Shown: positions 1-10,203 of the stretch, piece after piece
Position numbering within the stretch: position 1 is the first letter of the stretch
Layout: each line of letters starts with the position of its first letter
Source of the DNA: Silene noctiflora
Lineage: Eukaryota; Streptophyta; Magnoliopsida; Caryophyllales; Caryophyllaceae
Reading direction: 5' to 3'
Assembly (NCBI GenBank): GCA_009801015.1
Contig: VHZZ01000841.1
Span: 94,332 to 116,891 of the forward strand
DNA length: 22,560 bases
Made by a program: the position numbers and the translations under genes
Notes under the pieces: model-generated
Seen by the model: only the letters and a program-made list of their open reading frames with translations
Told to the model about the DNA's origin: nothing
The model's database searches: none

Positions 1-86
1 CGGTTTTTGGAAGGTTTTGATGTGTTTAAGGAGATGATGAGGGTTGGGGTTGGGGTTGAGTTGAGTGAGGTGAGTATGGTTGTTGG
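1..86 (+). pseudogene. PPR-protein-like gene fragment (cut at the window edge)
   Basis: Frame 1 reads a short peptide with the pattern EGFDVFKEMMRVGV followed by ELSEVSMVV. This resembles one pentatricopeptide repeat of the plant PLS type, where VF-x-EM-x-x-x-GV-x-x-x-EVTMV is typical. The similarity stops around base 86 and a TGA follows at 88-90, where an intact PPR gene would continue. It therefore looks like the broken end of a PPR gene, or a captured fragment, on the strand opposite to the EFR3-like gene. Only about 28 residues are visible, so the family call is tentative. It could be part of a real PPR gene that begins left of the window and is interrupted here. Confidence 0.4.
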
Positions 87-321
87 GTGAAGTGACATGT
101 TGACACTTAACGGTCAAAAGTGACGGTTTTGGCTACTTTAGTCACGGATGAGAATACTAATAAAGTTCAAGGGCACAATTAGTATTATGCCATACGCAGG
201 GGTACAGTTGGGAAAAGTGAAAATTCCAGGGGCACAGATGAGAAAAACCCTTTTTTTTTGGGGGGGGGGGGGGGGGGGAGGGGAACTGTTCGTACAGAAT
301 AATTTGAGATAGGAATATTAC
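87..321. repeat. Repeat-like stretch with a T9-G19 homopolymer
   Basis: This non-coding stretch lies between the PPR-like fragment and the last visible exon of the EFR3-like gene. It contains phrases that look like a dispersed repeat (GTGACGGTTTTGGCTACTTT, AGGGGCACAGATGAGAAAAA). It also has T9 at 251-259 running straight into 19 G at 260-278, then A and GGGG. I could not find terminal repeats or a target duplication. It is either the start of a large intron 14 of the EFR3-like gene containing an insertion, or a rearrangement junction. Confidence 0.4.
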
Positions 322-3300
322 AGTTGCATCTGTCAAAGACGATTTAAAAATGGGGATCAGCTCTGGAAGATTGCCTGCCCTGGCGGAAAATATAAGCATA
401 CAAGATGCAATGGTGAAGAGAGATCTTCTTCTAGATGGTAGTAGACCTCCTATAAACAAAAGCACATTTAGTAAGAATCTTCAGAACTAAAAATCATTCA
501 AAAATTAAGAAACAAGAGATTATATCAAGCAAAAAGAAAGGAGAAACTGTCAAAGTAACAGAGAATTGCAGAAGCAAATTGGCAACAATAAGACATCCAA
601 CCACGTCGTGACAAAGTCCAACCACGAAGAATATACTGATGTTATATTATGATAAAATCACCCGCGGTTCTGGGCCAAGTGATCTGTAATTGCATATACC
701 ACAAGCTAAAATTTTAAATGCATTGTTTCATGAATAAACAAAATCATGAACACCTCATCTGGTTTAAGTGGGATGACCCACTGAAAGTGTACAACAATAT
801 GAAAAGGGAAATTGCAGAAGGCTTGCTGTGACTACTTCCATGCCATAGAACAAGAGATTATTAGTTGTAAGGGCCTTCACATTTTATAGAATGATTATTA
901 GAGACGAGGGAATGAGCGAGGGTAAATATATGACAAACCTTCTTTATAAAGAGAGAAGCTCCTCAAAGAAAATGCTAGCTGGAAGCACCTAACGAGAGCC
1001 ACATGACTGGAGGTCTGTAATCCAAGTACAGTTCTGGTGTTATCCAGGTGAAGCAGACAATAATAATGAGTGTGGGCTAAACTATGCATGCTAATGGAAA
1101 ATACATAGTTCGTTAGTTCCCCGGTGACATGTGGGTGGAAAAGGACGATTTGGGCTTTTGCTCATATTTAGGTTGTTCGGATTGGGTCTAATATGGGTTC
1201 AGAATTTCAGATTGAGTCATTTGGGTTGGGTCAATTTTGTCAGGTCTAGAGGTTTGATTACATGATCAAATATAATATACTGACAATGGCGTTGAGGAAA
1301 GAATCTAACCTTGGACAGAGAAAAGAGCAAAGCAGTATTGTATGTATGGGCCATAGCCTCAAAATTGGCAGGGGTATTTTCTGTAAACGTGGCCTGAACC
1401 CAGATAGATGAGAGCAAGAGACTGACTTGATGACTACTTAATCTGAGGGAAGCAAGCTCCTGTAAACCAAAAAGGCAAAACAGAAAATCCGTAAATAATC
1501 ATTTTACCAGAAACGGTTTCAAAATGTACATTCTCACCATTCCATTGGTCATCGCACTCTTGAAGCTATGTGATCTACTCGGATTCTCGTTCGTCTTGTT
1601 CATGGCTTCTACTTTTGCTTCACTGTTCTCTGGAATGGAGAAGCTTCCTCCATTTACCTCCAAAGTGGCCTTTAGTGATGATGATCCCCGACAGTTCTGC
1701 AAAGGCACATCCTTTTGGCTTGACCAGGGGCTAATCAAAGAAGGCATAAGCACAATGGAAAGAATACGGTGTGCCACTATTCGTGTTTCATTATCAGGAT
1801 GACCCATTGCCAGTAGAAGTTGATGAAATAATGCATCAGGAAACGTCTGAAATGAAGTACAAAGAGCATGTTAGACACAGTTCAGACTAAGTGCATGTAG
1901 TATGAAATAAGCAATCTGCAGATCTTGGGATAGGATGGTCTTACAACATGAAGCGTGAGCGTCTGAGGTTTTAAGGCGCTTTTTTAATCTAGGAACCTAA
2001 GGAGGTCACCCAAAAATCTCTACTCATCCTTGAAATGTAGGACCGTCTCACCCTTCTTTGTGCAGATGTAAAAAAAAAAAAATTACTTCACCTTTTTGTG
2101 ATATGAGATGTTAGGCAAGGAAGAGACTATTTGAGCAGTCCGATATACAGAAAAGACAGTTGATCTCGCTACAATATTGTTGTTCTTAACATTTTCAAGC
2201 ACCACAGCCATCATATCGAGCACAGGGCCTACATCTCCAATCTGTCAAAGCCATCTCATGTATAAATACAAATCTCTCGAAAAAAGAATTCCAAATACAA
2301 AAGAGAAAGAAGCTGAAAATAATTTTGTTTTTCCTAGCACTTTTATTGTTTCCCCATCATATTATGAAAAAGATCGTAAACACAAATTCAAATTATCATG
2401 GGCTCAAGGCGAACTCCAAAAGTAACATAGCTATATAAATAACCACGGAATATACCAAGTATTTATTTTACGAATTGCTAAACATTTATCGCAATTATAA
2501 GCTCCAAATCAAGAAATGTTTCATCCGAAAGGAAGGGGATTGGATGGTCAGATTACATACCTTGCTTGAGAGGTGTGATATACAATTTTCTAATGCTGAT
2601 TGAAGATCACCATTCAATTTGTCTGCCCCACTCCCGGAGCTAGATGCTTCTGTTGAATATTGTATGCACTTGCGTAAATGTCTAAGCAGCTCAGTTAGTG
2701 CACCATTTAATGCAACTGAAGCCTGCTGTTTTGCAAACTGAGCAAGTCGTGTGATGACAAAAATGATATTTATTTGTTTGAGAGGTTGCTTGAAAACATC
2801 TTTGTGGTCCAAGTGCTTCACCAAGATGGAAAGTAGCAAATGCGAGTTCTCTCCTGTTTTAGAGAAAACATATGAAAAATAACAGAGATCAGTACATTAT
2901 CCCAGTAAGGGGGGATAGGATATACGCAACCTTACCCTGTGTTGTTATGTTAACATGGACAAGATGCTTCCAAATGACCCATAACAAAAATTCCGTCAAG
3001 AATTGCATTCAACGACTGCTACTTCACAATTAAAAAAAAAAAAAAAAGTGCATTCAATTTAATGGGGTATTTCACTTTTTTCCATCATATCCAAAAGAAC
3101 AAAAGCAAGGAATAGTGAGTCTTTGGCTTCATTGGAAATGGAAACTAAAACAAGAGAGATCAGTCAAATGTCAAATTTCAAATCCGAATGAAGATTACAC
3201 TAAACTATGCTTCATGCAGAATTGAAGATAAAGTCAGAAAAGACACCACCTTCTTCAAACAGCAACATCATGTACATCATAACTGAGCAGGCACGCCCCG

Positions 3301-6300
3301 TTTCTGGAGACCAATAGTCTTCATTATCAAAAGTATGGAAAAAGGGTTCAAGAACACGCCGAATAGTTGTAGCTTCCTTGACTAAACCAGCCATGTTATG
3401 CAAGCAAACTTTAGACCAATACGAAGGGCTTTTTGAAGCATCCCTGCAAAGGGAAGTAAGACCAAAATTGACTTTTGAAGAACAGTTCATAGTCACTAAA
3501 CAAGACGTATTATGCAGTATTCACTTACGATGGGGGTTCTAAATGTCGTTTAACATTGCTGAGGTCCATTGAGGAATTAGCATTTTCTGTGTTCGTTCCT
3601 GGACCACACACATTGTTTGAAATTTGTCTATCTAGCTTGTCATTTCCATTTTGGATTTGGAAATCCGCAAAATTTTCCAAGGTTGCTGATATGATCTATA
3701 TTTAGTTTTGAAAAGGAAAGAAAAAAGTTCAAAAAAATTTAATTAGAAAATCTTCGGAGTCCCAAACATTTTAAACTTCAATCAATAAGATCATCATCCT
3801 TACTTTGTCAAATTCCATCGGGATATGGGACTGCTCACCCATAAATCGGACCTAAACAGATGACAATTTTAGGGAAATTACTAATCAGATTAACAAGAAA
3901 GCATCGTAAATGGATATCAGGATATGAATGAACAAGAAATGAAGACATCATAGGTTTGGAAAACCAATATTAAAATTCCAACAAAAAGCTAAAAAGACTA
4001 TGCTTTTTGTCAATAAATAAATAAATATCAAGATTTTGGACAGTACCATTGCAGAAAGTGCCTGTAATCCAGCAGACCGGAGGCGTAAAGCTCTATCATC
4101 GTCCCCAATTTCCTGAGCTAGTTGACAAAGTTTTGGAACAAATTCTTCTAGATTGAACATATATGTGCTGTCCACCTATAATAGCTTCGCAACATCAACA
4201 TCAATTGTAGCTTGGGAAAATACCCACAGGAAGAAAAGGTTGATTTACCATTTGATAATATTACCAAAAAAAATCACCTCCTACAAATAATAAGAGAATT
4301 TCCTCACCTGGATATTTACGAAGTCAGCTAGAGCATTGCACCCTAGTATTTGCATTTCCTCTTTGTGAGTTTGTTCCAGAAGAGTTCGAATAACTCCCAA
4401 TAAGCTACATGCAAATAGTGGCCTGCAAAATTGAGAGTTGAGACGACAATATAAAATATTAATAATCCATCTCCTCCAAAGAACAACAAAGATGACAGAG
4501 TTTACATTGCCGCAAATATATTAATTGACACCATACTTGAAGTAATTCATAAAAATAAAATAATATAAAAAAAATAGAATACTGTGTATCATTTCATTCA
4601 TAGAGTTCCTTACTATTCAGCTAATAGTTTTCATACTCAAGAAGGACTTGACGATTCAATAGAAGTATCATAGCTCCTTTCAACACATAAATAAGGCTAA
4701 TATTCAGATCAAAAGAGTGGAATAGTCATATAGAAAAGGAGGGCTGGACAAAAACTTATGCTCTCAAACCATCATGAGTAACCTGCAAGTCTGAGACCAT
4801 ATAGTACCAAGTTACCGATTCAAAAAAACAAAGATGTGCCATACTTACATCTGCTCCTTACATGATGTGAGAAATTTCCGGTATGTGCAGAGAACAACTT
4901 TTGCTGATCTGACATGCTCATTCCGCAAATCCTTGTAAAATCGCTGTTCTAGGAGCTCAGTTATCTGACAAGTATACAAATAATATGTGAGGGACTCAAC
5001 AACAATACGAAAACAAGAACATTTTTACCCAAATGAAATTTATAGATATAATTAGCATAGGCAAGTAGTAACATTCCCAAATACGAGAAAAGGCTATTAA
5101 ATGGAATAAGTTTGCAAGTCAGGCAACAACACTTTACTCAAGAACATTATCCCATTGCCTCGAGGGCTCCCACAAATTGCGGCGGGGGGTTGGATGTAGG
5201 CAACATTGCCCTTGTGTTAGTAACATAGAGTGCCTCCTCAAGATGACCAAAAATGAAAATTAGCTCGAGAATAGCATCAAGTGTATCGAGAACAGTTTAT
5301 GCAACCTTACCCTATTCCAACTTCTGATAAGAGCACGAAATAATTCTATTCGGAAAAAAAGGAAGTTTCAGTAGATTTTCATCCAATACAATGAACCTTC
5401 TAATTCCTTAGAATATCACCAAACAATACAATATCTACTTATCTAAATGAATACATTGTGGATTTAAGCTTCTAACCATCATGTTTAATCCGAAATCGAC
5501 CTCTAAGTTTCCTAAATTTGTCTTTATCTACAACACTTCTAATTCGTTAACTTTTGGCAAAGTAACTGGAATTTGAGAGAATCAATCTGTGGTTCGTAGG
5601 CTACTTGAGTGAATTTGGTAACCCAGTGCACAAAATCAAATGATCATCAACCTCCCATTATAAAGCATAACCAAAAGAAACTAACCATCCCTACAGTATT
5701 AGGCCCCTTTTTAGTCTAAATAGCTGTAAAATAGAAAATTCTGACCTAAGACGCCTCATTGATACTCTTTCTATAAATGAACGTCAAATGGAGCAGAACA
5801 TTCGCCCACCAATACCTTTCTCGATCAGAAAAGGATGGCAGTATCGTCAAAATAAGGGTATGAAGACTGAAGTTGTCGAGTTTCATTTGGCCGTGTATTA
5901 CTGTTTCGAGATAGTTTCCATTTTTAAACTTCTTAGGGAAAAAAACTTCCACACTGTAAGTGGCCAGTACTAAGTAATCCAGAAAAGGAAATAAGCTGAT
6001 AAAAAAGTTCCATTAAGAAACACGTGAACGGTGAATACACAACAATTGAAAGCCAATTCACCTTCGGAACTCGTAACGGGTTCTTGGATGCATATTCACA
6101 CAACTTTCCAATCTTTCGGTCATTAGGCTCGATCTCCTGCAACAGAAAACATCAAGCAATGCAGAAAATAGTAAGGGAAATAGCTTGTAACACTAAGAAA
6201 AAGCCAAAAAGTGCCTGCTCAATCAGCACAATAGTAAACTACCATGTAAGCTACAAAATCCACAAGTGCCTAACTGTCTGAGTTTGAATTAAATGTGCCA

Positions 6301-6738
6301 TGAATGTACAAAGGAGACGAACTATAACCACAAGAAGACCTCAATCTACTCCAATTTATGATCAACATGAACTCAAAGTCATAGTTCATACACAATTTCA
6401 GTTATATGAGTCTGCCTCACATGTGACAGCTATCCGTTAACCATATTATGAAATGAGGAATACGCGAGTATTTAAGTTGATCTCACATGTGGGAACGTTA
6501 AGTTTAACATTCATTTGGAACAAAAGCCACCAAATGTCACTCATGAACCACAAAAACAACCCTAACGCCGAACTGAGGAGTTAAACAGAGCACAAAATCC
6601 AACCTGATTTCGAGGAAATATCTCTGCAAGGAGCTTTTTATATCTTTTTACTGGCTGCCTCGACCTTGTTCGCAGCGAGGGACAGAAGCAACAAATGATA
6701 CCACAGACGGGTAAAACCCGTCTGGACATAACACCCAT
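322..6738 (-). CDS. SRL2: EFR3 / SEMI-ROLLED LEAF 2-like ARM-repeat protein, exons 1-14 (3' part outside window)
   Basis: This is a plant EFR3-family protein (rice SRL2; Arabidopsis EFR3 OF PLANTS). By family knowledge it anchors the PI4-kinase alpha complex at the plasma membrane. Exons, 5' to 3': 6604-6738, 6062-6136, 4849-4964, 4308-4422, 4047-4175, 3804-3851, 3529-3695, 3250-3443, 2561-2853, 2092-2241, 1538-1846, 1310-1459, 939-1014, 322-449. All have GT/AG borders, and they join in frame to 695 codons. The N-terminus MGVMSRRVLPVCG has cysteines 12, 16, 17 and 19, plausible acylation sites. Family blocks are visible: EPNDRKIGKLCEYA, DSTYMFNLEEFVPKLCQLAQ, VKHLDHKDV, SVYRTAQIV, LRLSSHQVSLLLSSIW and PSRRRSLFTIA. 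Family proteins are about 1000 residues, so roughly 300 C-terminal residues are missing. The gene may continue left of the window or may be broken. The start codon is the ATG of MGVMSRR; codons just upstream lack another ATG. The symbol is by family, because paralogues exist. Confidence 0.92.
2895..2994. repeat. SINE-like repeat copy in EFR3-like intron 8
   Basis: The stretch starts CATTATCCCAGT and contains a G-run and then GGATATACGCAACCTTACCC, TGTTAACATGGA and CTTCCAAATGACCCA. The same ordered blocks occur at 5145-5264 in intron 2. GGATGTA-GCAACCTTACCCTTGT is a phrase I associate with plant SINEs. The copy is diverged, and neither A/B-box promoter nor target duplication was resolved. Confidence 0.45.
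4965..6061 (-). other. Large intron 2 of the EFR3-like gene
   Basis: This intron of about 1.1 kb lies between the exon ending RVPK and the exon starting ITELLEQ. It is A+T-rich and non-coding apart from chance open frames. It holds the SINE-like copy at 5145-5264 and a further partial echo near 5295-5315 (ATGCAACCTTACCCT). I saw nothing else identifiable in it. Confidence 0.7.
5145..5264. repeat. SINE-like repeat copy in EFR3-like intron 2
   Basis: This is the better preserved of two related copies. It reads CATTATCCCATTGCCTCGAG, then GGGCTCCCAC, a G-run, TTGGATGTAGGCAAC, CCCTTGTGTTAGTAACATAG and AAGATGACCAAAAATGAAAA. The block order and the GGATGTA-GCAAC-TT-CCCTTGT core fit a plant SINE family. 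Ends are approximate and no target duplication was recognised. Confidence 0.5.
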
Positions 6739-7275
6739 CTTCTTCAAATATCAGATTTCCAAGCCTCCTAACCCCTATAAATTTCAACACCAAATCACCA
6801 TTCATACAAGTTTTACGAATTCCAACACGAAAAGCTCTCTCCTTTCACAATACAATTGAATGAAACAACAAAATTCCCAACATTTATCAAATGGGTACTT
6901 AAAATTCCAACATAAACACCTAAAAATGCATCAATTTTATCAAATTAAACACAAATCTGAGATACCAACCTTATGATTATCACAAAGTTTAAACCTTTTG
7001 ATCAAATTAGGCTCTTGGGATCACTTCTGAACAGAAAATTAATCAAAAATCTGCAATAAAACTGTAAAAATTCAGCTAATAAATCAAACTCAACAACATT
7101 TTACATTAATTAACTCAATAATATTAAAAATCAAAATCATAACTATAACAAATAATAAATCAAGATTAATAAATTTGTAATTAAATTAAATTTTGCATAC
7201 CTTAAAGATGCAGGGAGTGGGGGATGGAGGCCAAAACTCCCCCAATGCACCTCCCTCACTTTCTCTCTTACATGT
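6739..7275 (-). other. 5' untranslated leader of the EFR3-like gene, probably with two introns
   Basis: Reading the minus strand, a likely first leader exon runs from about 7275 to 7201 and ends AAG|GTATGC. A possible second leader exon spans 7026-6970, between TTCAG and a GTTGGTATC donor. The coding exon then begins after TTTATAG at 6774, 36 nt before the ATG. The regions between are very A+T-rich, as plant introns are. These are splice-site guesses without transcript support; the middle exon is the least certain. Confidence 0.5.
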
Positions 7276-7303
7276 ATTTAAATCTTGCATAAAACGGTTA
7301 TCC

Positions 7304-7311
7304 TATATATA
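7304..7311 (-). promoter_or_regulatory. TATA-like box of the EFR3-like gene
   Basis: On the minus strand the sequence reads GGAATATATATAGG, a TATA-box match about 30 bases upstream of the presumed transcription start near 7275. A pyrimidine/purine-rich leader with a good GTATGC donor follows. The divergent acyltransferase starts at 7742, so the roughly 430 bases between would hold both promoters. Confidence 0.4.
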
Positions 7312-7741
7312 TTCCCCAAGATTTAATTTTCCCCCCTTTTTTCTCGTTACATTTTCTGGATATGAAAATGAATGGAACTTCCCGAATCGGAAATGACCCG
7401 ACCCGTTTCGGTTTAACCCGTTTGTCGAGTTCAGGTAAATCTCTAGTAGTCCCGTTGATAAATAATGGATTATTTGTCCCATTTCCCTTTTTTTGGACAA
7501 CAAAAAAATCTGAGAAATTTTTAGTATTTACATTACACATAAAATTTTATCAGAAGTTATACTATAATGTTACTAAATTTGAAATTAATGCTACAAGAAA
7601 TGTTATGTCATATGAAACGTACAAAAATAAGTTATCGAAACATAAATCAATTGTTACAAAAAGATTACTCATAAATAAACTACTTATTTGCAAAATATTT
7701 ATGCATTTTCACAAACATTAAAATACCTATTGAATTTAACC
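7312..7741. promoter_or_regulatory. Divergent intergenic region between the EFR3-like and acyltransferase genes
   Basis: About 430 bases separate the presumed TATA box of the minus-strand gene from the ATG of the plus-strand gene. The left part has GACCCGACCCG-like words near 7396-7420. The right part is A+T-rich. Open frames here have no family resemblance. It must carry the acyltransferase promoter, but I see no convincing TATA box for that gene. Confidence 0.4.
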
Positions 7742-9067
7742 ATGCAAATTGAAATTGAAATATTATCCAAAGAAACAATCAAACCTTACCATGCAATTCC
7801 ATCAAACAAAGAACCCATGCAATCTTCCCTTTTAGATCAACTATCTCCACATATTTACACAAGGGTAATTTTTTTTTACCTTCATAATAATAACACCCAT
7901 CAAAATCCACAATTTACCTCTTCAAAAATCACCAATTTACTCAAAATATCACTATCTAAAACTTTAACTAAGTATTACCCTTTTGCAGGGAGATTAAACT
8001 CACATAACCAAATTGATTGCAATGATAAAGGAGTCGATTTGGACGTGGGTTTTTGTAATTGTCGATTATACGACATTTTGCAACAACCCGAGTCTGAGTT
8101 TGTGCCCGAAATGTTGCCCATTTCGGGCAATGAAGCTTTAAGTGGAACACTAATTGATAGTCTGGTTAAAATTCAAATAACTCACTTTAGATGTGGTGGA
8201 ATTTCGATAGGTGGTTGTTTTTCTCATAAAGTGGCTGATGCTAATAGCATTGCCACGTTTATGAATGACTGGGCGGGTATGACTCGAAACCCGAATTTTG
8301 ATCCATGCCCACAATTCATTGGTGGGTCATACTTTCCTACATATGGTGAAATTACTCTTTCACCCATAGTGTTATGTGCTCATGAAAATTGCATAACAAA
8401 AAGAGTTGTCTTTAACATGTCAAAGATTAATTCACTTTTAAGGTATAGTGATGAAAAAATGGGTGGGCTAAGGGAACTTAACCCAACTCGAGTCGAGACA
8501 GTTTCGAGTTTAATTTGTAAAAGTATTTTGGGTGCTTATACAAGTTTATCTCGAAAAAAACCCGAGTTTGTGAATGTTATTGTGAATTTAAGGACTAGAT
8601 TGAGACCAACATTGTTAGGAAATCATATTGGTAATTTTGCAATACATAATTTGGTGGAAATTACTAAGGGTAACATGGGTTTACATGGATTAGTGTGTGA
8701 TTTAAAAGAGGGAATGTTAAGATTTTGTGAGGAATTTGTGAAGGATCAAGACTTGAGAAATGAGAGGTCTTTACAAATATATAATTCATACAAGAAATTA
8801 GGTGCATTAAGTTGTGACATGAATGTTGAGATGCTTTTGATTAGTAGTTGGTGTAGGTTTCCATTTTATGAGGTTGATTTCGGGTTTGGAAAACCGGGTT
8901 GGGTTAGTTTTCGCGCTAACCCGATAAAGAATTGCATATTCTTGTGTGATGCAAGGGTAGGAGATGATATAGAAGCATGGGTGACTTTAGAAGATCAAGT
9001 AATGGAGATTTTTGAGCATGATAAGGAGCTTCTTGATTTTGCTTGTGTGAATCCTAGTCCTTTTTGA
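7742..9067 (+). CDS. BAHD-family acyltransferase (vinorine synthase-like), intronless
   Basis: A single open frame encodes 441 residues, the usual length for BAHD enzymes. These are cytosolic and transfer acyl groups from acyl-CoA to hydroxyls or amines of specialised metabolites. Residues run: N-terminal SKETIKPYHAIPS and LSLLDQL-like QSSLLDQLSPHIY; KTLTKYYPFAGRL near 75-90; catalytic HKVAD with His162 and Asp166; and DFGFG at 379-383 near the C-terminus, in place of the common DFGWG. The ATG at 7742 (MQIEIEILSKE) was chosen because family members begin there; an in-frame ATG at 7688 would add 18 residues unlike the family. The lack of introns fits clade III (vinorine synthase, deacetylvindoline and stemmadenine acetyltransferases). 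Substrate cannot be told from sequence. It diverges from the EFR3-like gene and converges on MED25. Confidence 0.93.
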   Translation: MQIEIEILSKETIKPYHAIPSNKEPMQSSLLDQLSPHIYTRVIFFYLHNNNTHQNPQFTSSKITNLLKISLSKTLTKYYPFAGRLNSHNQIDCNDKGVDLDVGFCNCRLYDILQQPESEFVPEMLPISGNEALSGTLIDSLVKIQITHFRCGGISIGGCFSHKVADANSIATFMNDWAGMTRNPNFDPCPQFIGGSYFPTYGEITLSPIVLCAHENCITKRVVFNMSKINSLLRYSDEKMGGLRELNPTRVETVSSLICKSILGAYTSLSRKKPEFVNVIVNLRTRLRPTLLGNHIGNFAIHNLVEITKGNMGLHGLVCDLKEGMLRFCEEFVKDQDLRNERSLQIYNSYKKLGALSCDMNVEMLLISSWCRFPFYEVDFGFGKPGWVSFRANPIKNCIFLCDARVGDDIEAWVTLEDQVMEIFEHDKELLDFACVNPSPF

Positions 9068-9867
9068 AGTGATCCAAGGAAGTGAATTGTGTAAGAGTTT
9101 TGGACGATGATATGAAGCCACCGGGTGGTACTGAATTTCAGTATCACCCTCTCAGATACACAATGAGAATCCCGCATTATGGAAAGAGAAATGTGTAGAA
9201 TCAACATTTTACATGTGAGAGGGTGGTACTGAACCTCAGTATCGTCGTTAGTTTTGTTGTCAAACTAGGATGAAAATAGTTTGTCACCCCCTTGAGCTTA
9301 TTTTTCTCAAGTTTTAAGATGGAACTGTTTTCATTTTCATGTTTTTACATCTTTTATTTCATAATATAGATATAGATGACCCCGGAAAATCTGCCGCTGT
9401 TGTAGCAGATGTACATTGGGTAAAATCGCGACCATGTCAGGTCATTAACTCATACATCGTCTTGGATAATACCTAGATCTTTTGTCATGTTGTCAATAGG
9501 AATACAAAAACTGAATAAACGCCATCCAGACATCTCAGTCCTGTCGAAAATAAACACCAACTTGCACCATTGTCATGAATTTCTCCATGTAGGGAAGTTT
9601 TCACAATATGTTGTACAATGTTGCTCACGAATATATATAATTAGGATAAATGAGTTTCCGATAGCTATCGCATAATTACTTAACGTAGTGCCTGTGCCTC
9701 ACTTGCTTTACAACATGAGGATATAATTCAAGCTATTCCCTACATACCTAAAATACCGAATAGTGCTTGGCAAAACCAACCATATAAATATATAAAAAAG
9801 AGGGGCCATATATATCATAGTGGCTACAACATAATGGATACGGTTGGCTCATCAAGAAAGGCCGAGA
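9068..9867. other. Convergent intergenic region between the acyltransferase and MED25
   Basis: About 800 bases hold the 3' untranslated regions of both convergent genes and a foldback element at 9127-9243. The remainder is A+T-rich and includes a small chance frame at 9487-9675 without recognisable homology. The MED25 3' UTR should occupy the right-hand part, just left of the stop at 9868. Confidence 0.6.
9127..9243. mobile_element. Foldback MITE-like element with 28-bp inverted repeats
   Basis: Bases 9127-9154 and the reverse complement of 9216-9243 match at 24 of 28 positions, ending in the shared block CACCCTCTCA. Each arm is itself nearly palindromic (GGTACTGA...TCAGTATC). The centre of about 61 bases is non-coding. 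This is the shape of a small foldback DNA transposon. No clear target duplication was seen, so the outer ends are uncertain. It lies 60 bases after the acyltransferase stop and may be in its 3' UTR. Confidence 0.55.
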
Positions 9868-10170
9868 CTAGCCCATAAACCCACTTCCAGGCATATTAGG
9901 CGGGGTCCCTTGTGAAGGTACTTGTCCTTGTGGAACCAACTGGGGTCGGCCAGGACCTTGCATATAACCCTGACCCATTCCACCAACCATTTGCTGAGGT
10001 TGGGTTTGCTGTTGTAGCTGCTGTAATTGCTGCTGTTGCTGTTGATGTTGAAGTTGTTGCTGAAGTTGCGGGATTTGTTGCTGTTGTTGTTGTTGCTGCT
10101 GCTGCTGAAGTTGTGGGATTTGTTGCTGTTGTTGAAGCTGCTGCATTTGTTGTTGCTGAAGTGTAGGGAT

Positions 10171-10203
<33 letters not shown>

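Noticed and set aside
1524..1802. Plus-strand open frame of 92 codons with a hydrophobic start
   Set aside because: It is the antisense of EFR3-like exon 11, which has clear family similarity and splice sites on the minus strand.
7362..7721. 119-codon plus-strand open frame upstream of the acyltransferase
   Set aside because: Its composition is A+T-driven with no family resemblance. It overlaps the intergenic region and is out of frame with the acyltransferase.
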